Assembly: GCF_921293095.1 (NCBI RefSeq)
Contig: NC_060259.1
Span: forward strand, 26,915,812 to 26,979,811
Direction of reading: 5' to 3'
DNA: 64,000 bases
Source of the DNA: Ischnura elegans
Lineage: Eukaryota; Arthropoda; Insecta; Odonata; Coenagrionidae
The translations under genes and the position numbers were made by a program. Shown here in pieces: positions 49,900 to 61,907 of the stretch. Numbering within the stretch: position 1 is the stretch's first letter; every line of letters starts with the position of its first letter. Below the pieces are notes generated by a model. The model saw nothing but the letters and a program-made list of their open reading frames with translations, was not told the origin of the DNA and ran no database searches.

Positions 49900-52475
49900 A
49901 TAGAACTTTGAGGGTAATAATATGGAACGTGGGATGGCTGCGTTGGACCTGTGGAAGGCTGGAAAAACTAAAGTTAGGAATGTAAAGATTGAATGTCACT
50001 GTACTAGGAATCAGTGAAATGAAGTGACTTGAAGAGGAACACTTTAGGAGGGGAGGCTAAAGGATTATAAAATCTGATATTTAAACAGAAATTCTGGAGT
50101 AGGGATGATGTTGAGAAAGAGTGCCAAAATGAGTATCTGATTTTAATGATGAGTGAAAAATGAGAGAATGAAATATTTTGCAAAGCAAAGGTGCTACAGA
50201 AAGAGTGGAGGGAGAATTCAGTTCAAGGAATAAAGGGCAAGATGCAATATCACCCTATGCAATGCAAAAGCTATCCCCCTCCCATTTAAAGCTCTTCATT
50301 TACATACTTAGCGAAATGAGGGCATGAGCTGAATGAAGTATTTAGCATTACAGTAGAAAATATGATTTGAATATGTACTTAATTAGGTTGCATAATTTAT
50401 CAAGTTAATTTTACTTTTCAAAACTTTTAAATGTATGGTTTGCAAACTACATATTTGGGTGATGAAAGGAAATGAAGATCATATTTGGATTCAGCATTGA
50501 AGAATAAATCAGAATAAGTTATTACAAATACAACCAATACTAAAAATACAGCCATGGTATACTTACTTCATTAACTACAGAGAAGAAGGGTTTGTGTGTA
50601 GACGTACAAAAAATATATGTAATTCAAATATCACTAAAACGCAAATGGATTGTCGGAGAAAATACTCTTCTAGATAAAATTGGGATGAAATTCTGTTCTT
50701 AAATTATAAACATAGAAGCCATCTGTAAAAAATTAATAAAGCAAAACACAATAAAATAAAACAAAAAGCAATAATTCTGCAATATAGTGTCATTTATTTG
50801 CAATATTGCAAGATAGAATTTTGTAAACAAACCTCATATTCAGATTCAGTGACCCATAAAACAAGGACAGAAAGTAATAAAAACTACAACACTATCCAGG
50901 CATAAATACATTTTTACTGCACTAAAGGGACAATGAAAAGAACATCATTCCTATTCCCAACAGAAATTAGCAGAGAAGTGTGAAGCTTTAAAGAACATAA
51001 GACCGACTGTACATGCATAAAAGATATTGACAAGTGTAATGATAGGCTAATACTACACAAAGCAGGGGATCTTCTGGATGAACCAATTCAGATTAAGGAA
51101 AAACAGTGTAGCAATACTGGCCCTTAAACACCTTGTAGAAAAAAGAGCAAACCAACATCAATTGTATCTGTATACACAGGGAAGGGATTCAATAACGTGA
51201 ATTAGAATCCAATGCTTGAAAGAAATTGAAGAGTTCCACAATGGGAGGAAAATAATCCATAATTTACATAATATCCAAATTGTTGTGATTAAATTTGGAT
51301 CCAGCTTCGAAGAAGCAAGAAGGAGGAATGGAGTTAGACAAGATGTACTTTAGCCCCTTCAAATTTCAATATTTTCATTAAGTGATACTGCATTACCTCC
51401 ATCACTGATATCAAAGAATAAGAGGAGGGAAAGAATATCCACTAGGGATGGTTGGATCGGATATATCAAATCCAAATGTCCGCGAATATTGCCCTTCACC
51501 GAATACTTTGGATCCAAATTTGCTGAAGACATCGGATCTGGATCCAATTGAAACCTATTTTCATTTCTAAATGCAAGCGTAACACTTTAGATCCTGAGCA
51601 TGTAAAGATATTAGAATTAAAAAAAATAAATTGGAAGTTTATAAAAATGATTTTTAATCAGTTAAAATAGTAAAATGTGTATGGCGTTTTAAACACCATT
51701 CATTTGATTGTAGGTACCCAAAAGGAACTTGAATAATTACTTCATTTTATAGCATGCTATTTAAAATGCATTTGGCACCAAAAATATCTGAAGATTCAAC
51801 ACATGAAATCAAATATCCGATCCCGGTCTGAAAAAAATCCTGGATCCGTCCATCCCTAGTACCCACAGTGAAAAATTTGTGATTTGCTAATAACGTTGCA
51901 GTCAGAGCAGAGATAGAGGGCTGTGAAGATAATGCCATTAGAAAAGCAGAGAACTACGGCTCCATATAAGCCAAAAAATAGGCTAATAATGATAATGACA
52001 ATGTTAAATTAGGAAAACAAAGACTTCAGGTGAAAGAGGTTTGCTACTTGGGTATCCAAGCATGTTTTTTTTATGGCAGTGAGGCATGGAAAATGGCAGC
52101 AGCAATGAAGTCAAGGTTGGAAGCATTCAATTCAGAGCTGGAGAAGAATGATGAATATGAAATGGATAGATAGTGTGAGCAATGAGGATTTCTTAAGATG
52201 TGTGGGAGAGGAATTTGGTCAACCCTGAAAAGAAGATGAGACAACTTAATCAGCAACATGAGTCTTGATGGTCTTATGAAAGCAATCGTTTAAGGGCAAG
52301 TAGATGGATAGAACAGTAAAGGAAAGCATATTATAAGATATATGGAGCATGTGATAAAGAACGTAAAACAGATCACTTATGTAAGGGTTAAAGATTAGCA
52401 GATAGAAGATTTGAGGTAATAGCTGTGTCAAACCAATCTCCACATGGCTAACTTTGGATGATAATGAATGAATTC
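49900..52475 (+). pseudogene. Heavily decayed RTE-like LINE
   Basis: Three islands in the correct order on the plus strand. At 49,905-50,060, TWNVGWLRWT..GRLEKLKL and VLGISEMKWL resemble the start of an apurinic endonuclease domain. At about 51,060-51,360, SNVAILALK-like sequence, KEIEEFHNGRKIIHNLHNIQ and FEEARRRNGVRQDVL match the reverse-transcriptase region ending at the GVRQG motif. At 52,060-52,450, YGSEAWKMAAAMKSRLEAF and WIDSVSNEDFLRCVGEE match the C-terminal region of such LINEs. All are broken by stops. An hAT-like MITE (51,443-51,858) is inserted after the RT island. Subfamily (RTE or a related clade) is uncertain. Confidence 0.6.
51443..51858. mobile_element. 416-bp hAT-like MITE
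   Basis: Ends TAGGGATGGTTGGATC and, on the other strand, TAGGGATGGACGGATC. Flanked by ATATCCAC and GTACCCAC (6 of 8 identical), consistent with a decayed 8-bp hAT duplication. Repeated GGATC/GATCC motifs fill both subterminal regions. No transposase. It is nested in the decayed LINE. Confidence 0.7.
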
Positions 52476-55400
52476 CTAAATAATTTATACATGCATAAAA
52501 AATAAAACCATCATGAATCAATTTGATCTAACAAATTTCAGCAAAGAGTTACAAATACTAAATACAAAAGGTACACTGAGGGATACAAGTACATTTCTAT
52601 GATCAACAGTCACATTTTATTTGGTGGAAGGAAAACATTCAAACCAGTCTCTATACCTAAATATGTAGTAGTCAGCATTTAAGTACTCAAAATAGCCAAG
52701 TACTCAAGAGGCTTTGGACTTATTTGGTTTTACATAATGGTAGTTATAAAAAAAAATGATTTCATATTTTTGTAGAAAACCGTATACAAGCTCTACTTCA
52801 TTATCATAACCTACTGAATTGATTTCACCGGGATGGGAAATATCTTTAGAAAATCAATAGAATTCCTATAGTTAATCAACTTTAATTCAGCCAAATTATG
52901 GATATTCCATTTAAGTTCAGCACTGAAAATTCTGGGACCATGATATCCAATGTAAATCTTCATTTGGACCGTTGCTACAATATGGATAATATAATTTATC
53001 TATTTTCAATTTTAGCATGATTTTAATTAAGGGAGTCAATTGTAAGTGGCTAATTACATCATACTGCCATTTATTCAATAAGATTTATCAAAAAATCAGA
53101 AAATAATCATGCTCCTAGATTTTTTTGAATACATGTCACTGGCAAGAATAAGAGGAATCGAAAACTATAAGATGAATGAAAATGACTTTAAAAAGCCTGC
53201 ATGTTATATCATATACCTAATGCATTACAGCATATATCCTAAATAGAATATAGGCCGTGAAAAATAATAATTTCCTTCACAAATGCTCATTGAATTAAAC
53301 CAGCGACTTTGCTTCATGCACCATAATGTTATATCCAATGCCAACTCTTGCTACCACTATCAGTAAACGATGACAAAAATAAAATGAATGCACAATGGGT
53401 GGAGTCTTCCTCTTACAAACCCTACCTAACTTATCTTCACAAATCTGAGACATTGCTGAGTTCACCAAAAGCATAAGCAATACCGATTGATAACTAACTA
53501 CTATACATGAGAGGTAAAAGCTTCTAATTAAATATTAGCATCTATCCAAATGCAATGCCTTAGCACATTAATGAATGCATAAAGTTTAAAGGTGTCCTCA
53601 AATTTCATGATGGTTTTCAAAAATCAATGACAATATTCATGCACATGCATTCAAGCAATGATTATTATCTAATTCTCATAGTCAATGCTCCCATGCAGAA
53701 GTTCATTTTTAGTGTTTGCACAAGTAAGTTATGCAACTCATCTCAGAGACAGTAGTCAGCGCTTATTGTTTGTCAGAGTCATTGACATCATGTGACTGAC
53801 AGTTTTATCATATCTTAATGGCATTGAAATGCTGGAAATTCCAAGGTGAACGTATAAGATCACAAATATTAATTATGGCAAATGGAGAAGCAATAATGAA
53901 GTGAAATATGCAGTGCCTGAGGTTAGATGACCTTAATTTTACTAATGGAGGACCCATGAATATTAAGGCAACAAAGTACATGAAGGCACTGATGAAGACA
54001 AAGGGGAGTTAAGGCAACAGAGAGAATAAAGGCACTAGTCAATAGCATTCACACACTTCAGAGCAAATAATAGACACATCTACAAATCAAAAGTAAATTT
54101 TCGTTGACTGACATGCGTATTGTATCCTTAAACTAAGGCTTCCATCAATTAGAATAAACAGCACAGGGAGGGTGCAAGAAAGGCATGAGGGAACTGAACT
54201 GAGAATGCAACTTGCGAAGGTGCTTTGTGGCTGCGAGCAGAAGGAAAGGATTAAGAAAGACACCAAGATGGAAAGGATAAAGCAAGGATTTATTGGAGGC
54301 TTGCATTGATTGAGTATGACCATATAAAAAATAAGCTATGCATGCATACTTTGATCTTCCTCTACTGAGATAGATAAGTGAGGGATGAGTACATGTTATG
54401 ACCATATGGTTGTTATATACCCTATTTATAAATAAGTAACAATCATAGACAGCAAAATTAATGCTGAAATTTACCAACTCCATTGCAGTTATTAGTAGCA
54501 TTGTTATTTGCTACTTTACATGGATGAGAAAACACACATTCAAGAAAAATTTATCAGCATTACATTTAGTAACTATCTCTAATTTCAGCAGGCTATTGCA
54601 GCGAAATTCGACTAACATTTTATTGCTTTCACATTTTCTATGATCCAAAATTATAACTTGGAATGTAAGGAGTGAGACAAAAAGACCATCTCTCGCAAGT
54701 TACAAGACAAGACATTATGAGGTGAACAGGCTCTTAATTATCATATTTTAACACTTCCACATGGAAAAACTGAAATTAATGCATAAATTTCCAATGAAAT
54801 GCCAAATAAAGTGATATATCTGATTATATGCCTATAACTAATATTATTTAAACCTAAAACTCATTGAAATTTAAAGGAATGAAGTGATAAAATGACAGTT
54901 ATCTCCACGGTACTTAACAAAAAATTGTAAGCACATACCATTAAATAATTGATTTAAGTGAATAAACACTGAGCTTTAATTGTAAATACCCATAATAAAA
55001 TAAAGTATATGGTCACAGGAAACAATATTCAGGACAATCATAAAGTAATCTATGCCAGCAGAAGGCAAAAAGCAACTTCCAGAGGCGATTTCCAACACAC
55101 ATGATTAAAAATAGCAACAAAATTTACTAAAAAATAAGTATAGGATCCTAAAAACTTCAAAAGTATAAACAAATAATAAACAGAAATCGAACTGCTGGAA
55201 AACACTGACTTTTCCTATCTGAAGACCAAAAGGTGTAACAGTGTCTGTTCATCACTGCCACATAAAGATACCAAAAATCTTTACACGGCTCTTGTAAATG
55301 ACATATTTTTAGGTATTTCAACAATCATACTGAAAAAATACCGCCAAGAACATTTTTTCTCAAACATCAACAATCCTGTTACATAAAAAAATAAGAAATA

Positions 55401-56388
55401 TGAATAACTGATTGTCGTCTCCTGATAAGGCATATTTTACAATGAACTTTCTTCCATACTGACCTAGTATGTGACTTGGTGTTATTTAACAATGGACATA
55501 GTCGATTTTAATTGGTGTCATGGAACAAAAACTCAATAATTAACAAATGACATCAATAAATTACACTGATTTCATACAAATGATTGAAATTTTTTATGTC
55601 CTAGGAAGCAATATCATTCAAAATTCTTTAGTGACAAGTATAGTCATTTAGCTATTATTTACATGGCTACCAAGGAATTGATATTCCCCAAGACCTCAAA
55701 GGACACATTAAAAAATTACATGATTTAGAAAGGTATTTCATTTAAAAGTTACTTGGAATATGAAAACCAATCGCAGTAGTACGTTAAAAATGATTGGGAA
55801 TTTATGTTGGAAAAACATCACAAGATCTAACAACCTCATCATTAAGCAATCAAGCTAAGTATGTTTTTATGTTTCTCAAAAATTCTGATTCCAGCACATA
55901 TCAAATAATATTAAATAGCATAAGAGCTCTCTTGACATTTTTTTCAAGAGTTTATATCATTTTAATTCCATTCCAAATAAATTTTGAGGACTTTAGTATT
56001 TGTGACATGCAATGATATTAAGCATTATTTTGGGATAGCAATATCAGAACCTTCACTGTTATGACCAACCAAACATTTCAAGAGTATCACACCATTATGG
56101 ATACTCTTTCAAATCTTATTTGCTGTCGACAGAATAGCATAAAAATATTTATACAATAAATAAATTAACAGTTGATAATTTCACTTCACAGCATATGGAG
56201 TTAATCAGAGATATGTATCATAGAAGTACTGTGGCATTTAATGGTGCTGGAAATAGAATTATGTACAACATCTATCAATGAAAAATGGTTGCAATACTAA
56301 AACATATCTAAGGCAAACAACCAGACCCAGAAAAAAAATTTAAGTTACATATTTTTCTCTGGGGTCTTGACTGCCTCGTAAATTTATA
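52476..56388. other. Long AT-rich stretch, no gene seen
   Basis: Nearly 4 kb with very low GC and no recognisable domain, transposon end or RNA gene. Minus-strand frames at 54,087-54,501 show no family motif. The part next to 56,389 is probably the 3' untranslated region and downstream flank of the exon at 56,389-56,571. Confidence 0.45.
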
Positions 56389-56571
56389 TTAGTTTAAGAA
56401 ATCAAAAGTTGGAACATCATCAAACTGCTGGGGTCCTGGTCCTTGGGTTTGGATCTGTGGCTGGTTACCAGTGGTGTTCCCACCACTGTTACCTGCCCCA
56501 CCACCTCCCATTTGCGATCTGGGCCCACCTCCCATATTTTGCATGGACAGCACCTGACGATACTGAGGTTG
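56389..56571 (-). CDS. Probable last coding exon of an unrecognised Gln/Gly-rich protein
   Basis: On the minus strand an acceptor (TTTTTCCAG) opens a frame in phase 0 that encodes 60 residues and then TAA. The peptide starts QPQYRQVLSMQN, has a Gly/Asn/Gln-rich low-complexity middle (GGGPRSQMGGGGAG, NQPQIQTQGPGPQQ) and ends with an acidic/aromatic tail FDDVPTFDFLN. The composition and its position after a clean acceptor look like the disordered C-terminus of a nuclear or transcription-related protein. The short acidic-hydrophobic ending recalls the C-terminus of Mediator subunit 25, but that is a guess. Upstream exons were not found and should lie right of the window. Confidence 0.55.
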   Translation of the reverse strand, partial: QPQYRQVLSMQNMGGGPRSQMGGGGAGNSGGNTTGNQPQIQTQGPGPQQFDDVPTFDFLN

Positions 56572-57047
56572 CTGGAAAAATGAAAATTTAATTTTCATTT
56601 GTAAGTGCTACACAAGAATGCAAAAAATATGAGCAGAAATTTTGAATCTACCATATCACTAAGCTAGACAATGTTAACCTATAACCAGTACGGGTTGCAA
56701 AAATTCAACATTACTTTAAGTGTCAAATAAATTGTCTTTAGCTAATTTCATGCAAACAACTTTCCCTACATTCCATTAATAAAGATTTGAATTCATATTT
56801 AGAGAGATTATTATACTATTTAAAAATAAGTGCAACTTTTTAAAAGCATTCAAAATGTCCAAATTATCAGGCTATGTAATGGTTGAGACAATTTTTTTCC
56901 AAGAAGCGAACAATTCCCCATATAATACGTTTTCTTCACCCTTTAACAACTCAATACATCAGTTAACAACAATATGCATTCATTTTAAGCCAGAATTTTA
57001 ACATGAAGTGAAATAGCATTAAGTATGTAACAGCATAGCCGTACATA
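56572..57047. other. Intron upstream of the 56.4-kb exon
   Basis: AT-rich DNA beginning with the polypyrimidine tract and acceptor of that exon. Nothing else was recognised. Confidence 0.4.
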
Positions 57048-58614
57048 CAGTAAAACTTTGATTTTACGCAGTTGGAGGGACCGAAATATGGGCACTGTGT
57101 AAAATCAAAGTGTGTAAAATCAAGATTTGGCATTGAGGAGGAGTATACTTTTCAGGATAACACTAGCTCATTATCTTTAGAAGGCTTAAAATAGCATACC
57201 ATAGGTAAGCACGCAGGACCCGGGATATTCGGAAATTCAGATTTTTCCGGTGTTTTGATCTCTTTTTTAAAGTTAGCTATTTAAATAACGGCGCATCTAC
57301 CGTCATGCCGCCAGTGATGAATAAAAAAAAGTATTAATAGTCCGGAACAATTTTCCTTCTTTATAATTTATACGCATTAAAAAAGCATTTCCCCATGAAA
57401 TTTTAGCATTAGTAGATTGACTCTTCCGGGAATAGCTTCTGTCGGCATTCTTCCGCGAATTCAGCGCAGGGACCTTCGACTCACAAGCCGTGTGACTCAG
57501 CTTCACGTAATATTTTGCTTCCCCATATCTGATAACAACACCGGACACTTTTTGTATTTCGATTTGATGGTGCTAAACCATTCCTGAGTTTAAATGGACT
57601 GCCTTACCACTCACGTCTTGAATTTGACTTCAATGATTGCATGACGATTGACGACGCGAGTCATTCTCTGAAGGCATTTACTCCCGTTCCGTTAAAAAAT
57701 AAACGCTTGCCACCTAGCGGAGTTAAACTAATAGCTATTCAAGTTCCAATCATATTTCATTAAAACCCACTGACAATGAGATACAAGTTGAGTCAGTTCT
57801 GATACGTGCGCCGCGCAAGCAACTTTCCCTCGCCTCCATTCGTCCCGCAGATGTGGGGTTAGCCCGCGGAAAGAGACAACGCATGCTGCTTTTACCATCG
57901 TGTTGAATCACCATCGACTTACGTCCATACTAGAAGTACGACTATCTTTTTTGGATCACCTTGGAAGCCAAAATTTTGGCACGGGAGGATTTTTAACGGC
58001 TCATTTCGCCGTTATATTTCGCTGGGGCGACGGAAAACATAGCGTTAGCAAAATTCTAGAAAACCCTCCGTTTGGGATAGGTATTCCGTAGTTCATAATT
58101 CCGGATTAACGACCATCTACTGTAATTACAATAAATATGTTATAAACAGCGTCGATCAATAAGTCGAATAATAAACGAAAGGTGATAATGTTAATATCTC
58201 CGGCGATCATCTGTCTTAATCAAAAGTAGTTACACATACACGGCGATTGCCGTAAGTTTTAGGTTTCGATATCCTTCTACGGCAAATTTGAACTAAGAGC
58301 GATGATCGCGTTCGTAAAGGAGCCTGAAATATTACTTAGAGGGCGCAGGGGGAAGCAATAATTAGATTCGCGATGTTTTTAATTTCACGCTCAACAGCGC
58401 GACGTCATTTCAACTGCGTAAAATCAAGATTAGCAGCCTCTTTGGGGCTGAGGTAATGCTGCGCAAAATCAAAAAACAGCGTAAAATCAAGAAAAGATGT
58501 AAAATCGAAGTTTCACCATTGCAATTCCCTATGCTTTCCGGCCGGACTTGAGTGCCGCTGCGTAAAAACGAGACTTGATGTAAAATCAAAGTGCGTAAAA
58601 TCGAAGTTTTACTG
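57048..58614. mobile_element. pogo-type MITE carrying a nested element
   Basis: Ends CAGTAAAACTTTGATTTTAC and, on the other strand, CAGTAAAACTTCGATTTTAC, each flanked by TA (57,046-57,047; 58,615-58,616). The terminal sequence is close to that of the 6,056-9,096 element (CAGTAAACTCTTGATTTTAC), so the families are related. GTAAAATCAA motifs recur subterminally at both ends. Another pogo-type element occupies about 57,214-58,122. No transposase. Confidence 0.8.
57214..58122 (-). mobile_element. Nested pogo-type MITE, copy A
   Basis: The right end reads, on the other strand, CAGTAGATGGTCGTTAATCC and is followed by TA; the left end is CAGGACCCGGGATATTCGG. Its body matches 60,071-60,935 in the opposite orientation, including a shared frame around KYYVK(L/M)SHTACESK. 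That frame matches no known transposase domain. Inserted within the 57,048-58,614 element. Confidence 0.65.
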
Positions 58615-58616
58615 TA

Positions 58617-59719
58617 TATGTTTAACCTTTATCGCTGAGAGAAAAAGAGCTGTTATCTGCTTTGAAAAGATATTATGACAGGGGCATAATAGAGTTCCAA
58701 GGTAGTCTCATAATCCATATAGCATCACCATCATTAGTGATACGCGAAAATCGCAAATGCAATGGGCGGTTCCCTTTCTTACCTGGCAATCTTGCCCCTT
58801 CCCTGAACCCCCTTCTGCCTGTCGGCAGACAACTCTCAGCAGCCGGACTGTAGAAGCGTACTATCATCATAGTTTCTTTGATACTTAAGATGGCATGTTA
58901 TTGAACCACTGATTAATTGAAGTATTATATAACTGTTTACATAATCAGTTATTGCAACACAAAGGAGAAAATCTGGCAAAAGGGAAATTTCTGGTGTTTA
59001 TACTTTATCATTGACATGCAATGATAAAGTGAAATAAGGGAAGTATACATTGAATTAATCAGTAATGTACACTGAAATGCAGTTGCCTGCATTACCTACA
59101 CATAAATACATCACAACGTTTAATCAACCGTACAAAGATTGAGTAAGAATGCAAAGATGTTTCTTTGTATATACAATAGTAAAGGTAAAATTGCTGCATT
59201 TTGACTTAACATAATTGTTTTCTCTATAAAGTAAGATAAACTACGTAATGCTGACACTATCACCTGATGTAAACAAAGCTGCCATATTTGCTTCAAACAG
59301 TGCCTTTACCCACCTTGCCCAACTGACATGAAAGGCTTTCACTGATTGGTGAAACTGTTTCACTGTCAAGTGCCAACTTATTATATACAAGTGACAGGCA
59401 TTAACTCCTCCCTCTAGCCACACATTGGCCATCCACTACAGTGTAATTGAATAAATGCTTGCCTGCCTTCTGTGCATTTCACTCCCATGTGAACTTGCCT
59501 AAACAGAAAATAATTAAGAAGAGCAATCTCTCGCAATATATGCCAGGGTGAGCAATAAATATTAAGGATGTGCATTAAACTGTAGACCTACACATCAGCT
59601 GCACCATTCATCTGTGCATTTGGGCACATTTTTTGGTGACAGCGTTAAAGTATCCACATCATTCATTCATGCAGGGTGGTTCATTAGTTTATAATCGGTG
59701 TCCGATGATTATGAATTTA
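58617..59719. other. Unassigned DNA
   Basis: AT-rich with no recognisable gene or element. Short opposing frames at 58,662-58,870 overlap a GC-richer patch without a domain. Confidence 0.4.
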
Positions 59720-59960
59720 CAGTAGAACCTCGGTTATACGACCCTCAGTTATACGATGACCTCACTTATATGCAGATTTTTTTTGGTCCGGTGAATAACC
59801 CCATATGAACCTATGTATTTCCAACCTCTGTTATGAAACTCTTCACCTATACGACGACCTCGGTTATGAAACGTATTTTTCCAGTCCAATGTGATAAAAT
59901 ACCTCACTTGTATGACTTGTCAGAGTACTGATTTACGAGAAGATTGTGGTAGGCGCGCCG
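59720..59960 (+). mobile_element. Truncated pogo-type element, left end only
   Basis: TA followed by CAGTAGAACCTCGGTTATAC, then several degenerate copies of (A/T)CCTC(G/A)(G/C)TTATACGA within 200 bp, a typical subterminal array. The matching right end is not adjacent. A single related end of opposite orientation lies at 18,895. Confidence 0.6.
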
Positions 59961-60070
59961 ATTTTAGTCACAGGAGCGGGGGTAGTATGCGCTCATTACA
60001 TAGATATGTCAATGAAGAATAATAAGTTTTAATTATAAGCGATGCTGTTTATTAGATATTAATTTTAACT

Positions 60071-60935
60071 GCAGTAGATGATCGTTAATCCGGAATATCT
60101 ATCTCTAACGGAAGATTGTCTAGAATTTTCCAAGGTTATGCTTCCCGATGCCCAGCGAAATAACACCTAAATGAGCCGTTAAAAATCCTCGCGTACCAAA
60201 ATTTTGGCTTCCAAGGTCATCCAAAAAAGATTATCGTATTTGTAGTATAGATGTAAGCTATTGGTGATTCAACATGATGGCAAAAACAGCATGCGAGGAC
60301 TCATTTCGTGGGCTAATCCCTCATCCGCGGGACGAATTGAGCCGGAGGAAAGTTGCTTACGCGGCGCGCAGATCAAAACTGAACCAACTTGTATCTGCGG
60401 GTTTAAATGAAATATAGTTTGACCTTGACTGCCTGGTGGCAAGCGTTTATTTTTTAACTGAACGAGAGTTAATACGAATGCCCTCAGAGAATAACTCGCG
60501 TCGTCAGTAGTAACGTAATCATTAAAGTCAAATTCAAAGCGCAAGAGATAAGGCAGTTCCTTTGGACTCAGGAATGACTTATAACCATTATATCGAAGTA
60601 AAAAAACAGTCTGGTGTTGTTTTCAGATATGGGGAAGCAAAATATTACGTGAAGATGAGTCACACGGCTTGTGAGTCTAAGTTCCCGGCGCTGAATTCGC
60701 GGAAGAATGCTGGCAGAGAAGCTATACCCGGTAGATTCAATGTATTATTACTAAAATATCATGGGAAAATTCTTTTTTAGTGCGTAAACATTATTGAGAG
60801 GGGAGATTTTTCCGGGCTCTTAATCTATTTTTGTCCATTCATCACTGACAGCAGTTGCGCGATTATTTCAAATACTCACTTAAAAGTTTTCTAAGCACCG
60901 GAAAAGTGAACTTAGTCACGAAATATCCGGGGTTC
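60071..60935 (+). mobile_element. pogo-type MITE, copy B
   Basis: Begins CAGTAGATGATCGTTAATCC and matches 57,214-58,122 in reverse orientation. The right end stops at GGGGTTC directly against the CAGTGGCG MITE, so a few terminal bases are lost or shared. It carries the frame RYGEAKYYVKMSHTACESKF (60,562-60,780), which is more open than the copy A version. Confidence 0.65.
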
Positions 60936-61212
60936 CAGTGGCGTAACTAGGAATATGCTTTGGGGGTGACGGTAGTACCTGAGGGGCGGCTTCACCCCCC
61001 ACCCCTCCGAGGTAATGGGGATTCCCGTAAAATTTAAAAAAATGGCATGCCTGTAAATATGTTCTACATCATTTTGGCACATAAAATTTAACTTTAAGTA
61101 GATGCAGTTGCTGTTTATCAAAGCTAGACTTGTGTTTAAAATTTTTAAAAATTTCTCTGAGGCTTTGGAGAGGGATCCATCCCCTCATCCCTCAACCATA
61201 ATTACGCCACTG
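60936..61212. mobile_element. 277-bp CAGTGGCG MITE
   Basis: Left end CAGTGGCGTAACTAGG; right end, on the other strand, CAGTGGCGTAATTATGG. A 14-bp near-perfect inverted pair. The interior is short and non-coding. No clear target duplication was seen; the end sequence is of a type shared by several superfamilies, so I leave it unclassified. Confidence 0.7.
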
Positions 61213-61344
61213 CCAGGTGCTCCATATTATCTATGGCATGGTATTTAGAGGGAGAAAACTGACAGCTGGGGTCATTTGCGCCATGAGGTAAGAGAGGGAG
61301 TATAGAAACCCTGTGTTGGAATTAGCCAGGTTGTAACGATACGC

Positions 61345-61490
61345 TTAACCAGGGCTTAATGTCCCATCTGCCGGACAGTGTGTTGCACCGTCCACACTAC
61401 TCTCAAGCAGGCATAGAGCCATCTCTGAAAACTTTCTGCCTCTGCCATTAACCCGGGTCCGTAGGGTGTGAAGCCTTCGTGATGCATTAG
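61345..61490 (-). repeat. Degenerate tRNA-derived SINE remnant
   Basis: Contains AACCCGGGTCCGTAGGGTGTGA preceded by CTGCCTCTGCC and CTGAAAA. This resembles the reverse of a SINE head with a B box, but the core GGTTCGAA has decayed. Assigned by pattern memory only. Confidence 0.35.
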
Positions 61491-61906
61491 TGAAATTTTG
61501 CTCCGTATACCATTTTTCCGAACTGACGGCGGCTGGGTGGAAAATAGAAACTAGCCAATGAGAAGCGCTGCCCCTTCCACCCCTCCATTCCCCTCCATCC
61601 CCTTCCCTTTTCCCCTCCATCCGGCCGACCGGCGTTGCCATCCTTGGGAATAACGGTACTTTTGGGGGTGGCCGAACGAGTGCTGTGCGATCTCCAAAGA
61701 TTCAGCTTGGCAACACAGCTAGCTGGAGAGTGATGTGCACTGCTCGGAGTTCGGAGAGAGACTGCGGGCTCTTCCACACTTTCTCCTGTCGCTCTTCTGT
61801 GATTGGCTAGAAGAGTGGGTGGGTTTCGAGCACGCTCAAGGTCAGCCGCCGTCAGTTCAGAAAAATGGTATAATTACGGGGTTAATTTTGATGACTTTCC
61901 TCAGGT
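61491..61906. other. GC-richer non-coding segment
   Basis: More GC-rich than its surroundings, with pyrimidine tracts (CCCCTCCATCCCCTTCCC) and a GATTGGCT box. Overlapping minus-strand frames of 96-98 codons reflect the low stop frequency of this composition. It could be a promoter of a neighbouring gene or part of a repeat; nothing decides. Confidence 0.3.
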
Positions 61907-61907
61907 A

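Noticed and set aside
61345-61777. Minus-strand frames of 96-98 codons
   Set aside because: They overlap a SINE remnant and a GC-rich patch and lack any recognisable domain.
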